Positions 1 to 7,283 of a stretch of 63,928 bases of DNA are shown here, in pieces. The DNA comes from Oscillospiraceae bacterium (lineage in GTDB: Bacteria > Bacillota > Clostridia > Oscillospirales > CAG-382). The translations under genes and the position numbers were made by a program. Positions within the stretch are counted from its first letter, which is position 1. Every line of letters begins with the position of its first letter. Under the pieces are notes generated by a model, which worked only from the letters and a program-made list of their open reading frames with translations, was not told the DNA's origin and ran no database searches. The stretch covers positions 1 through 63,928 of the forward strand of contig SVRW01000012.1 of assembly GCA_015064625.1 (NCBI GenBank), given 5' to 3'.

Positions 1-294
1 TTGTGACAAGTCGATGCCTGTAACCTTAGCCGATGGGTTAAGCGTATAGTATTCTTGCAGTTCCAATCCCGTGCCACAGCCCAAATCAAGCACTTGGCAG
101 TTTTCAGCGGTTGGCAATTGCTTTGCCGTAAAAGGATAGAACTCGCTTGCATATTCGATGTTAGTCATCATATGCTCATCATAGCGGTAGATCGGCTTGC
201 CGTCATCCTTGTGACCGACGACGATCCGCGCCTCCCATTGACCGCGCTTCTTCTGACGAACCATTCCGTCGCCCGCAGGCCGTTTCTTCGGCAT
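1..294 (-). CDS. Chimeric ORF: tyrosine-recombinase N-terminus fused to SAM methyltransferase fragment (partial)
   Basis: The frame is open from an ATG at 294 to the left edge (98 codons, no stop). The start is supported by an upstream AGAGAGGTGG ribosome binding site. Residues 1-38 (MPKKRPAGDGMVRQKKRGQW..., ending DGKPIYRY) look like the arm-binding N-terminus of integrases from Clostridia conjugative elements. From about residue 39 the protein changes to DEHMMTNIEY...QVLDLGCGTGLEL...VTGIDLSQ, the start and motif I (DLGCGTG) of a class I SAM-dependent methyltransferase. The expected integrase core-binding domain does not follow. I infer a recombination or assembly junction near base 180, where both families have a tyrosine-rich stretch. 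The first part is visibly more GC-rich than the rest of the window. Whether the hybrid is functional cannot be judged because the 3' end lies outside. Confidence 0.6.
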   Translation of the reverse strand, partial: MPKKRPAGDGMVRQKKRGQWEARIVVGHKDDGKPIYRYDEHMMTNIEYASEFYPFTAKQLPTAENCQVLDLGCGTGLELQEYYTLNPSAKVTGIDLSQ

Positions 295-369
295 CAGCAC
301 CACCTCTCTTTCAGCACAACACTATACCATAACTTTTTTATAAGTCCAGAGATTTTGAGAAGAAAGAAT

Positions 370-588
370 TTAATTTTCATCATCTTCATATCCTCTCAGC
401 GCCATCTCTTCCTTCACCGCTTGCTCGATAGAAAAGAATCCGTAGTTGCACCTGACAGCATACCTCGCACGCGCATTCAGCTCTTCCAACTCCTCATCGG
501 TCATGTCGATGATGTTGGCACCGAGAATATAATTTGCTTTGGCAAGCTCCACGGCGATCTTGAACACCATCGCACTGAGTCGGTTCAT
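370..588 (-). CDS. Small hypothetical protein of an integrative element
   Basis: This is a 72-residue acidic protein with no signal peptide or membrane segment, preceded by a GAGGAATGAT ribosome binding site. It lies 75 bases upstream of the integrase-like start at 294 and on the same strand, the usual place for small accessory or excisionase-type genes of conjugative or integrative elements. I do not recognise a named family. The C-terminal half (TDEELEELNARARYAV...EEMALRGYEDDEN) is strongly charged and probably helical. Its upstream promoter region is gone: IS3 transposase sequence begins about 15 bases before the start codon, so expression is doubtful. Confidence 0.5.
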   Translation of the reverse strand: MNRLSAMVFKIAVELAKANYILGANIIDMTDEELEELNARARYAVRCNYGFFSIEQAVKEEMALRGYEDDEN

Positions 589-600
589 ATCATTCCTCGT

Positions 601-1032
601 GCATGCACGGTATGTGTGATATTGGATTTGTTTTCTCGTAAAGTTATTGCATACAAATTATCCAACAAAATCGATGCACAGCTTGCAATTGATACCGTTA
701 ATTTAGCCGTGGCAAGTAGAGGTAAGTCTCAGGGCGTCGTTTTTCATACTGACCGTGGCTGTCAATTTACTTCTATTCAATTTCGTAAGCATTTGGATAG
801 ACTCAATATGGTACAATCTTTTTCAGCAAAAGCGCATCCCTATGACAACGCTGTTATGGAATGCTTTTTTAAGTATCTGAAAAAAGAAGAGGTTAACCGT
901 AAATGTTATTCATCTTTTTCGGATTTAAACAATAGCCTTTTCGAATATATATTCGGTTTTTACAATTCCGTCAGACCTCATTCTCACAATAATGGGCTCT
1001 CTCCCAACCAAGCTGAGCAACTTTTTCTTTAA
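601..1032 (+). pseudogene. IS3-family (IS150-like) OrfB transposase, 3' fragment
   Basis: About 143 codons of an rve-type integrase core are present: VILDLFSRKVIAY, then HTDRGCQF with the second catalytic aspartate, then DNAVMECFFKYLKKEEV with the catalytic glutamate, and the C-terminal FYNSVRPHSHNNGLSPNQ typical of IS3-family OrfB. The OrfA gene, the helix-turn-helix part and the DITYI-like block with the first catalytic aspartate are missing, so it is inactive. The reading frame continues upstream without a stop to base 55, but that part is antisense to the methyltransferase and integrase-like fragment and is not transposase. The left break is at about base 600, directly at the ribosome binding site of the small element gene. 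Confidence 0.85.
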
Positions 1033-1066
1033 TTTTTTCTGTTTTTTCTGTCCACTTTATTGACTA

Positions 1067-1343
1067 TTGTCCATTGTCGGTGTTGATAATGTTATTTTCC
1101 ATTTAACCCTGAATAGGAATCTTCATTCGCCTGTAATTTCAGACGATATATGGAAAAACGCGAAAAAGGAACTGTTCAGCAATTATCACAACAGTGCTTG
1201 CATTGAGGTTCTGCGGAAAAAGTGCTTACGATATGTTCACTTTTTACTACTCCCAAGAATTAGCTTCTGCTTTGGGGATTTCTTTTATACCTCCCAACGA
1301 GGTTATTCAATCTCCTAAATTGTTAAAGATTTTATTCTCATAG
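1067..1343 (+). pseudogene. Possible frameshifted gene remnant, unrecognised
   Basis: Frame 2 reads as plausible protein up to about base 1215 (VISDDIWKNAKKELFSNY...). From about 1218, the third frame reads AYDMFTFYYSQELASALG and IPPNEVIQSPKLLKILFS, then stops at 1341-1343. Both halves have protein-like composition and together suggest one small gene broken by a one-base shift near 1215. No family was recognised. There is no convincing ribosome binding site at 1067, and the first codons overlap the sequence just after the IS3 fragment. It could instead be chance open frame in decayed DNA. Confidence 0.25.
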
Positions 1344-2173
1344 TAAACGCAATATATGTTGCATTTAGTCTGAGAAATTTCCTTCTCAGGCTTTTTCGTC
1401 ACGCAATTTTTCTATATTTAAAATGTTTTTTTATTATATTTTCCTTTTTTCTCTCTATTTTCTCAAACTTAACGCAACCTTTTTATCACTCTAAATGCAC
1501 CCTCTTTGCTACTGTGGAATTTACTTTGGGAATTCACGAACATTCGTTGAGCATTTCACTGAATTAAGCTTAGTTATTGGAATAATATTAAAAATTGTTA
1601 AAACTATTAGAGAATGTGATAAAGTATAATTTACATCATCTTGACGCAGTGTAGCTCAGTTATCTTTGAATCAAGACGCTGTCCAATTCATCTATTTTTT
1701 ATTGCATTTCATGTTGGCTTGAAAACTTTTTAAGATAATGATTACTTGATCGCTGTGGTGTATATGCGTTTCATATACATCGTATTTTGCCTGACGCCCA
1801 AGTTCACAAAGCAAATATGAATATTGATATTTATTTGCGATATATGGGTAGAAATGGTTCTGTTAAAAATGGATTTTTGAGAACATTTTTGACGGTTCTG
1901 CGAATAAAAATATCAAAAACAATGGTTACATGGAAAAATATTGCGTTCTAATTGTTCACTGTAAACGGTTAAATGGTGCATTTACCAGGCTATAAATAAT
2001 CTAGACTCTGTTCGGTAACTTGTACCTATTGCGCTACCTCGCTGTTAATTATAGACTTTAAACCTATTAAAACCTATCATATTGCCTTATAAAACAACAA
2101 ATTTTTGCTTAATTTGGGTTTGACCACAATTTTGACCAATTCTGATTGAATAGTTGATTGAATATTCGACACA
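1319..2173. other. Gene-free, decayed intergenic stretch
   Basis: I see no coding region longer than about 45 codons with a ribosome binding site here. The stretch is AT-rich and contains a terminator-like hairpin (1370-1396), a short inverted repeat GTATATG/CATATAC (1760-1778) and the imperfect direct repeat AAACCTATT/AAACCTAT near 2058-2075. It lies between insertion-sequence debris and a group II intron and is best read as decayed mobile-element DNA. Confidence 0.5.
1370..1396 (+). terminator. Terminator-like hairpin
   Basis: CTGAGAA (1370-1376) pairs with TTCTCAG (1383-1389) and is followed by GCTTTTT. It could end transcription coming from the IS3 fragment or the remnant at 1067-1343. 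The stem is only 7 bp. Confidence 0.4.
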
Positions 2174-2728
2174 ATCGAGTAGGAGGCTAACCATTAGTTG
2201 ATTAGCCGACCTCTCACACCACCGTGCATACGGTTCCGTACACGGCGGTTCAATCATATTAAGTGCAAAGACTTGTACGCTTTGGATATATCATAATATC
2301 CACGGCGTGCAAGTCTTTCATTTGTTATGGTGTGATGCAATATTCCACTACCTGCAATAGCCCAATAACCTTTTCGTGTGCTTCCATTGCGATACGCCTT
2401 CCACTCGGGCATTCCAAGCTTCATCAGGTTCTTTACCCTTGTTCTCGGTAATTTCCACTGCTTCCAAATGTACATCCGTATTCGGCAGTACCCCGAAACT
2501 CCACAAAACTCGTTTTGCGGAGACCTCGAGTTCGGACTTTATTTTGAGTTGGAAACTCGTCCATCTCAAATACGCCTTGATATACAGTTTCTGTTCGTCA
2601 GACCGAGGCTTTGCCGTAGGCTTCTTTCAGACTCCACCTCACGGTGGACGCCCTTGTCTTGAGCTATCAGTTACTTCCAAGCCTGTAGCGGACTTTCACC
2701 GCCAAGTTATTACGCGTGCCGAGCACAC
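2174..2728 (-). mobile_element. Internally deleted group II intron
   Basis: On the minus strand the element starts with a GTGTG-type 5' end (2728-2724). A domain I-like RNA block follows, with the conserved strings GGTGAAAGTCCGC and CTCGGTCTGACGAACAG. It ends with domain V/VI-like sequence: CCGTGTACGG...CCGTATGCACGGTGG, then GGCTAATC...GGTTAGCC, and the terminal CTCCTACTCGAT. Between these the maturase gene is reduced to its last domain, so the whole element is about 555 bases. Complete bacterial group II introns with an ORF are usually about 2-2.5 kb. The 5' exon on the minus strand is a stem-loop (2735-2767) followed by TCTGTT, the kind of site used by class C introns that insert after terminators. 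The class assignment is an inference. Confidence 0.8.
2254..2475 (-). pseudogene. Group II intron maturase (LtrA-like), C-terminal domain X fragment
   Basis: The 73-residue frame reads MYIWKQWKLPRTRVKNL...NGSTRKGYWAIAGSGILHHTITNERL, ending ISKAYKSLH. This matches the maturase (X) domain at the C-terminus of LtrA-type intron proteins, especially the RKGYW block. The reverse-transcriptase blocks 0-7 are absent; the frame runs into intron domain I-like RNA sequence near 2490, which marks the deletion joint. The fragment cannot be a functional reverse transcriptase, and there is no plausible ribosome binding site at its first ATG. Confidence 0.8.
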
Positions 2729-2734
2729 AACAGA

Positions 2735-2773
2735 CTCCTCATAGGCGGCAATGCCTTTTATGAGGAGTTTTTT
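2735..2773 (+). terminator. Terminator-like stem-loop abutting the group II intron
   Basis: CTCCTCATA (2735-2743) pairs with TATGAGGAG (2759-2767), followed by TTTTTT on the plus strand. Read on the minus strand, it lies immediately upstream of the intron 5' end, so it is probably the target hairpin of the intron. Confidence 0.7.
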
Positions 2774-2822
2774 AAATTTCAGTTTATCCCACTACCAATT
2801 CGCTTACAAACATAAACTTTAT

Positions 2823-2861
2823 AAAGAGGTCTGTCCTATTGCTTTGGACAGACCTCTTTGG
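2823..2861. terminator. Hairpin at the end of the pckA operon
   Basis: AAAGAGGTCTGTCC (2823-2836) and GGACAGACCTCTTT (2846-2859) form a perfect 14-bp stem with a 9-base loop, about 70 bases beyond the pckA stop codon. The T-run on the minus-strand side is short (CTCTTTATAAAG), but the stem is strong enough to act as the 3' boundary of the long minus-strand operon. Confidence 0.7.
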
Positions 2862-2931
2862 ATATCGAGTTTATTCAGAACTGTATTCTTAGAATGCAGT
2901 GATATTACTTTTGATATTTTCGTATAAATAC

Positions 2932-4536
2932 TTATGCTTTAGGACCTGCGTTAACAAGTGCTTTTCCTGCTTCGTTTCCAGTATATTTAACGAAGTTCTT
3001 ATTGAATCTGGACGCGAGGTCTTTTGCTTTTGTTTCCCATTCGGAAGCATCTGCATAAGTGTCACGAGGATCAAGAATTGCAGGATTTACACCGGGAAGT
3101 GCTGTAGGAACTTCGAGGTTGAAGTAAGGAATTGTTTTTGTATCAGCCTTAAGGATAGAACCGTCAAGGATAGCATCAATAATTCCACGAGTATCTTTGA
3201 TGGAGATACGTTTGCCTGTGCCGTTCCAGCCTGTGTTTACGAGGTATGCTTTAGCACCGCTCTTTTCCATTTTCTTAACGAGTTCTTCAGCATACTTTGT
3301 AGGATGAAGTTCCAAAAAAGCCTGACCGAAGCAAGCAGAGAAGGTAGGTGTGGGTTCTGTGATTCCACGTTCTGTACCTGCGAGCTTGGATGTGAAGCCT
3401 GAAAGGAAATAGTATTTTGCCTGATCAGGTGTGAGGATAGAAACAGGAGGAAGCACGCCGAAAGCGTCTGCAGAAAGGAAGATAACGTTCTGTGCATCAG
3501 GAGCAGCAGAGATAGGACGAACGATCTTTTCGATATGATCGATAGGATAAGAAACACGAGTATTTTCTGTTACAGAACCATCTGCGAAGTTGCAAACACC
3601 GTTTTCGTCAACAGTAACGTTTTCAAGAAGTGCGTTACGTTTGATTGCTCTGTAAATATCAGGTTCAGATTCTTTATCAAGGTTGATAACTTTTGCATAG
3701 CATCCGCCTTCGAAGTTGAAAACGCCGTTATCGTCCCATCCGTGTTCGTCATCACCGATAAGGAGACGTTTAGGATCTGTTGAAAGAGTTGTTTTACCTG
3801 TTCCTGAAAGACCGAAGAACAATGCTGTGTTTTCTCCGTTCATATCTGTGTTAGCGGAACAGTGCATAGCAGCCATTCCTTTGAGAGGGAGATAGTAGTT
3901 CATCATGGAGAACATACCCTTCTTCATTTCGCCGCCGTACCATGTGTTAAGAATAACCTGTTCACGGGATGTGATGTTGAAAACAACCGCTGTTTCGGAG
4001 TTGAGACCGAGTTCTTTGTAGTTTTCTACCTTTGCTTTGGAAGCGTTGTAGCAAACGAAATCAGGTTCGAAGTTTGCCAATTCTTCTTCGGAAGGATTGA
4101 TGAACATGTTCTTAACAAAGTGTGCCTGCCATGCCACTTCCATGATGAATCTGATTGCCATTCTTGTGTCAGCGTTTGCACCGCAGAATACGTCTACAAC
4201 GTAAAGTTTTTTGTCGGAAAGTTCTTTAACTGCAAGATCTTTCAATGCTTTCCATGTTTCTTCAGAGCAAGGATGGTTGTCATTTTTGAATTCATCAGAT
4301 GTCCACCAAACTGTGTCTTTGGAGTTTTCATCCATTACGATGAACTTGTCTTTAGGTGAACGGCCAGTGTAGATACCTGTCATAACGTTAACCGCACCGA
4401 GTTCTGTTACTTTGCCCTTTTCATATCCTTCCAAAGAAGGGTCTGTTTCAGCAACAAACAAATCTTCGTAAGAAGGATTGTGAACAACTTCTGTTGCTCC
4501 TGTGATACCGTATTTTGTTAAGTCTAATGCTTTCAT
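2932..4536 (-). CDS. pckA: Phosphoenolpyruvate carboxykinase (ATP)
   Basis: PckA interconverts oxaloacetate plus ATP and phosphoenolpyruvate plus CO2. In succinate-forming anaerobes it usually runs toward oxaloacetate, conserving ATP. At 534 residues it has the normal length for the ATP-dependent family. The kinase P-loop is GLSGTGKTT (242-250), followed by the metal-binding IGDDEHGW (261-268). The substrate-side [10 protein letters not shown] block is at 56-65. The start is fixed by TAGGAGA upstream of the ATG. It is the last gene of the operon that begins with fumC, 58 A/T-rich bases after the small PQ-loop-like gene, with no terminator between. Together with fumarase and fumarate reductase it outlines the reductive C4 branch to succinate. 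Confidence 0.97.
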   Translation of the reverse strand: MKALDLTKYGITGATEVVHNPSYEDLFVAETDPSLEGYEKGKVTELGAVNVMTGIYTGRSPKDKFIVMDENSKDTVWWTSDEFKNDNHPCSEETWKALKDLAVKELSDKKLYVVDVFCGANADTRMAIRFIMEVAWQAHFVKNMFINPSEEELANFEPDFVCYNASKAKVENYKELGLNSETAVVFNITSREQVILNTWYGGEMKKGMFSMMNYYLPLKGMAAMHCSANTDMNGENTALFFGLSGTGKTTLSTDPKRLLIGDDEHGWDDNGVFNFEGGCYAKVINLDKESEPDIYRAIKRNALLENVTVDENGVCNFADGSVTENTRVSYPIDHIEKIVRPISAAPDAQNVIFLSADAFGVLPPVSILTPDQAKYYFLSGFTSKLAGTERGITEPTPTFSACFGQAFLELHPTKYAEELVKKMEKSGAKAYLVNTGWNGTGKRISIKDTRGIIDAILDGSILKADTKTIPYFNLEVPTALPGVNPAILDPRDTYADASEWETKAKDLASRFNKNFVKYTGNEAGKALVNAGPKA

Positions 4537-4594
4537 TTTGTTATGTCTCCTAACATTTTTTATATATTTTTTTGTTTTTTTATTTTTTTATAAA

Positions 4595-4945
4595 TTAAAC
4601 GTTTTCGCCTGCATCTCTTAGTTTATCCAGTTTTGTGTTTCGGAAATAAAGTCCCACATCAATAGAAATCTCGATAAAGTTGAGAACGTAAAAGAAGAAG
4701 CTGAGAACAAATACTATAGTACCGAAAGTTCCTGTTCCTTCAAGAGGATATCCGAGCACTGCAACCTGTATAGTCTTACGTGCAATTCCGAAAGCATATC
4801 CAATGAGGAGGAAAACTTCAAAGAAAAGACTCTTCCCTTTTGCTGTTCTTGAAATCAAAGATTTGCGGATAGATATAGGCCATGAAAGTCCGAAGCAAAA
4901 AATAGTCATCGCTTCAAAGAGGTCTGTAAGAATATGCGGATCCAT
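4595..4945 (-). CDS. Small 3-TM membrane protein, PQ-loop/SemiSWEET-like
   Basis: The chosen ATG at 4945 has an AGGAGT ribosome binding site 8 bases upstream; the longer frame begins inside frdA and was rejected. The 116-residue protein has three predicted membrane segments (about 8-29, 43-67 and 75-100) and a short charged tail (RNTKLDKLRDAGENV). The segment FGLSWPISIRKSLISRTAKG resembles a PQ-loop repeat, with a proline in helix 1 and a basic loop, and a triple-helix layout fits SemiSWEET-type proteins. This is a resemblance by eye, not a firm family call. It sits between frdA and pckA in the same operon, so a role as a carrier or as a membrane partner of the fumarate-reducing complex is possible. 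Sequence similarity to FrdC/FrdD is not evident. Confidence 0.7.
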   Translation of the reverse strand: MDPHILTDLFEAMTIFCFGLSWPISIRKSLISRTAKGKSLFFEVFLLIGYAFGIARKTIQVAVLGYPLEGTGTFGTIVFVLSFFFYVLNFIEISIDVGLYFRNTKLDKLRDAGENV

Positions 4946-4951
4946 TTTATA

Positions 4952-4991
4952 TACTCCTATTAAATATTGTTTACTCCTATTAAATATTGTT
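4952..4991 (-). repeat. 20-bp tandem duplication over a stop codon and ribosome binding site
   Basis: Two perfect adjacent 20-base copies (4952-4971 and 4972-4991) each contain, on the minus strand, the sequence AATATTTAATAGGAGTA. The upstream copy carries the frdA stop codon, and both carry an AGGAGT ribosome binding site. Only the downstream copy is correctly spaced from the PQ-loop gene start. Confidence 0.9.
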
Positions 4992-6584
4992 TTGTTTTGT
5001 GTAATTGGGAAGAAGCATAGGAGAAACCATATTTGTTTCAATTCCAGCTTCTGCAATTTCCTTCTCGAATTTCTCCACATGAGAAAGTGTGAGCTTACCT
5101 ACATTTGTGTTTTTAGCTTTTGCAGCAGCATTTTTACCAGCACTTCTGCCGAAAACAATTATATCGAGAAGTGAGTTACCCATAAGTCTGTTTTTACCGT
5201 GAATACCGCCGACTGCTTCACCTGCAACGAACAAATTATTTATGTTGGTTGTCATACAGTCATCTGTAATATCAAGACCACCATTTTGATAGTGAAGTGT
5301 TGGATAAACAAGGATAGGCTCTTTTCTGATATCGATGCCATATTTTTCAAACATTCTCCACATAGCAGGAATTCTCTTCATAATAGTACCTTCCCCGCCG
5401 ATTTTTTCAATCATAGGAGTATCAAGCCAAACGCCCTTTCCGTTTCCACAATCAATACCGTTGTCACGCTCATTACATTCGCGAATAATGGAAGCGGCTG
5501 TAACGTCACGAGTCTCAAGCGGATGCATGAAGACTTCCCCATTTTTGTTAACAAGCTTTGCACCGAGAGAACGGACCTTTTCAGTTACAAGAGCACCGAA
5601 TATCTGTTCGGGGAACGCGGCACCTGTTGGATGATATTGAAGTGTTTCTGCATAGAGAAGCTTTGCGCCCGCCCTGTAACCGAGGACAAGACCGTCTGCT
5701 GTTGCGCCGTAATGGTTGGACGTAGGAAAGCCCTGATAATGCATTCTTCCAGCACCGCCTGTGGCGATAACAACAGTTTTAGCTTTTGCAACGAGCAATT
5801 CTTTTGTTTCCATATTCATAAGAACTGCACCTGCTGCATTGCCGTTTTCGTCAAGTATAAGCTCGATTGCCGCAGTAAAATCAACTACAGAAATTTTTCG
5901 ATTAAGGACTTCATCGCGAAGAGTTCTCATTATCTCTGCGCCTGAATAGTCCTTTGCGGCATGCATACGTTTACGAGATGTACCGCCGCCATGGGTGGTT
6001 ACCATAGTTCCGTCTTCATCTTTATCAAATTCAACGCCCAACTCTGAGAGCCATTGAATTGCTTCGGGAGCATCGCAAACAAGCTTTTTGAGAAGTTCTC
6101 TCTTTGCAGCGAAATGTCCGCCGCCAAAAGCATCAACAAAATGCATAGCAGGAGAATCATTAGGCTTATCGGCTGCTTGGATTCCGCCTTCTGCCATCAT
6201 CGTATTTGCATCTCCCATACGAAGCTTTGTAACCAACATAACGTTAGCTCCTGCTTCGTGAGCTTCAATTGCTGCGGATGCACCCGCTCCTCCACCGCCT
6301 ATAACGAGAACGTCTGTTTCGTAATCGGGATTATCAAGACAAATGCTGTCAGCAGAAATACGGCTGTGTGCCTGAAGAAGCAAAGCTAATTCCTTTGGAA
6401 CTTTGTCACCTTTGTTAGGACCAATCGTAAGAACTGAAAATTCGTCTTCTTTATAGTCAGGGTGGAAGCTCGACAGCACTTTTTCCTTTTGCTCTGCCGT
6501 CATACGGATAGGCTCGATAGCAATGTTTTTTTCTCTTGCTGCTTCAACGAGAGCAAGGGATTCCCGAAACTGTTCAGAATACAT
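4980..6584 (-). CDS. frdA: Fumarate reductase/succinate dehydrogenase-type flavoprotein subunit (soluble type)
   Basis: The subunit reduces fumarate to succinate on a bound FAD. The start at 6584 has TAAGGAGGCGG just upstream; the in-frame ATG at 6614 overlaps frdB and lacks a site. The 534-residue protein has an unusual N-terminal extension of about 88 residues, then DVLVIGGGGAGASAAIEAHE (FAD-binding GGGGAG at 96-101). Typical active-site blocks follow: QYHPTG, ETRDVTAASI, and GGIHGKNRLMGNSLLD near the end. At the place where membrane-bound FrdA/SdhA carry the histidine that covalently binds FAD (SHTVAAEGG), this protein has ANTMMAEGG (Asn127), as in soluble homologues such as L-aspartate oxidase. 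No FrdC/FrdD membrane anchor gene is present. It is 13 bases from frdB and downstream of the Hdr-Flox genes, so electrons probably come from that complex. Confidence 0.88.
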   Translation of the reverse strand: MYSEQFRESLALVEAAREKNIAIEPIRMTAEQKEKVLSSFHPDYKEDEFSVLTIGPNKGDKVPKELALLLQAHSRISADSICLDNPDYETDVLVIGGGGAGASAAIEAHEAGANVMLVTKLRMGDANTMMAEGGIQAADKPNDSPAMHFVDAFGGGHFAAKRELLKKLVCDAPEAIQWLSELGVEFDKDEDGTMVTTHGGGTSRKRMHAAKDYSGAEIMRTLRDEVLNRKISVVDFTAAIELILDENGNAAGAVLMNMETKELLVAKAKTVVIATGGAGRMHYQGFPTSNHYGATADGLVLGYRAGAKLLYAETLQYHPTGAAFPEQIFGALVTEKVRSLGAKLVNKNGEVFMHPLETRDVTAASIIRECNERDNGIDCGNGKGVWLDTPMIEKIGGEGTIMKRIPAMWRMFEKYGIDIRKEPILVYPTLHYQNGGLDITDDCMTTNINNLFVAGEAVGGIHGKNRLMGNSLLDIIVFGRSAGKNAAAKAKNTNVGKLTLSHVEKFEKEIAEAGIETNMVSPMLLPNYTKQNNI

Positions 6585-6597
6585 CTTAACCGCCTCC

Positions 6598-7272
6598 TTA
6601 CTTTTCAATATCACGGGTATTATAGAGCTCTTTCATTTCGTCGATTGGCTTCTGCATAAGAGACTCGATAAGCTCGTTGAAATCACCGTCTTTAATTTCT
6701 TTAACACGATCTTCAAGGTGACCGCATCCCGGAGCCAGATATTTGCCGTTAATTCTTCTTGCAAGCATTGCAACCTGAGGATGCGAAATTCCGGCAGGGC
6801 ATCTTGAAGAGCAAATACCGCACATCACACAGTCGAAAGATTCTTCAGCGCATTTTTTAAATTCGCCACGCTGTGCAAAAGCTATGTACTGCATAACGTT
6901 AAGCCCTTGTGTACAAGCCTTAGTACACGCATTACAACCGATACAAGCGTAAATTTCGGGATAAAGCTGCATCATAACAGTTTCGTTTACTGGAATCTTG
7001 TTAATATCGTAAACCTCTTTAACAAGGGGAAAGAAGGGCAAAGTTGCGATATACATATTATCTTCAACTTTTGTCTGGCAAGCAAGACAAGCATGCAATT
7101 CTTTGTCGCCTTTTATACGGTATATAGTTGCGCAAGCACCACAAAATCCATTTCTGCATCCACATCCGCGAACGAGCTGATATCCAGCATATTCCATTGC
7201 TGTCATAATGGTAAGATTTTCGGGGACTTCGTATTTTTTACCGAAAAGAAATATATTTACTGTCTTTTCCAT
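6598..7272 (-). CDS. frdB: Fumarate reductase-type iron-sulfur subunit
   Basis: The 224-residue protein starts after AAAGGAGAAAAAC. Residues 1-70 form a 2Fe-2S ferredoxin domain with CGCRNGFCGAC (Cys37-47) and CLAC (Cys62-65). The second domain carries two clusters: CIGCNACTKAC (110-120) and CVMCGICSSRCP (148-158). Both have four spaced cysteines, so two 4Fe-4S clusters are expected, whereas classical FrdB/SdhB has one 4Fe-4S and one 3Fe-4S. That fits a soluble electron-transfer subunit of the thiol:fumarate reductase (TfrB) N-terminal type. It would pass electrons between the Hdr/Flox proteins encoded upstream and the FrdA flavin. Confidence 0.88.
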   Translation of the reverse strand: MEKTVNIFLFGKKYEVPENLTIMTAMEYAGYQLVRGCGCRNGFCGACATIYRIKGDKELHACLACQTKVEDNMYIATLPFFPLVKEVYDINKIPVNETVMMQLYPEIYACIGCNACTKACTQGLNVMQYIAFAQRGEFKKCAEESFDCVMCGICSSRCPAGISHPQVAMLARRINGKYLAPGCGHLEDRVKEIKDGDFNELIESLMQKPIDEMKELYNTRDIEK

Positions 7273-7283
7273 GTTTTTCTCCT

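Noticed and set aside
55..600. Upstream part of a 325-codon plus-strand frame continuing into the IS3 transposase
   Set aside because: It is antisense to the integrase/methyltransferase fragment and the small element gene, has no transposase motifs, and joins the IS3 sequence only by chance.
1646..1700. tRNA-like string GCAGTGTAGCTCAGTT
   Set aside because: Only a D-arm-like string is present; no anticodon arm, T-arm (GGTTCRA) or acceptor pairing could be found.
2376..2744. Several plus-strand frames of 60-122 codons
   Set aside because: They lie across the intron RNA and maturase fragment on the other strand and have no ribosome binding site or protein-like composition.
5199..5945. 248-codon plus-strand frame
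   Set aside because: It is antisense to frdA, whose motifs are complete; the cysteine- and phenylalanine-rich product is typical of an antisense shadow.
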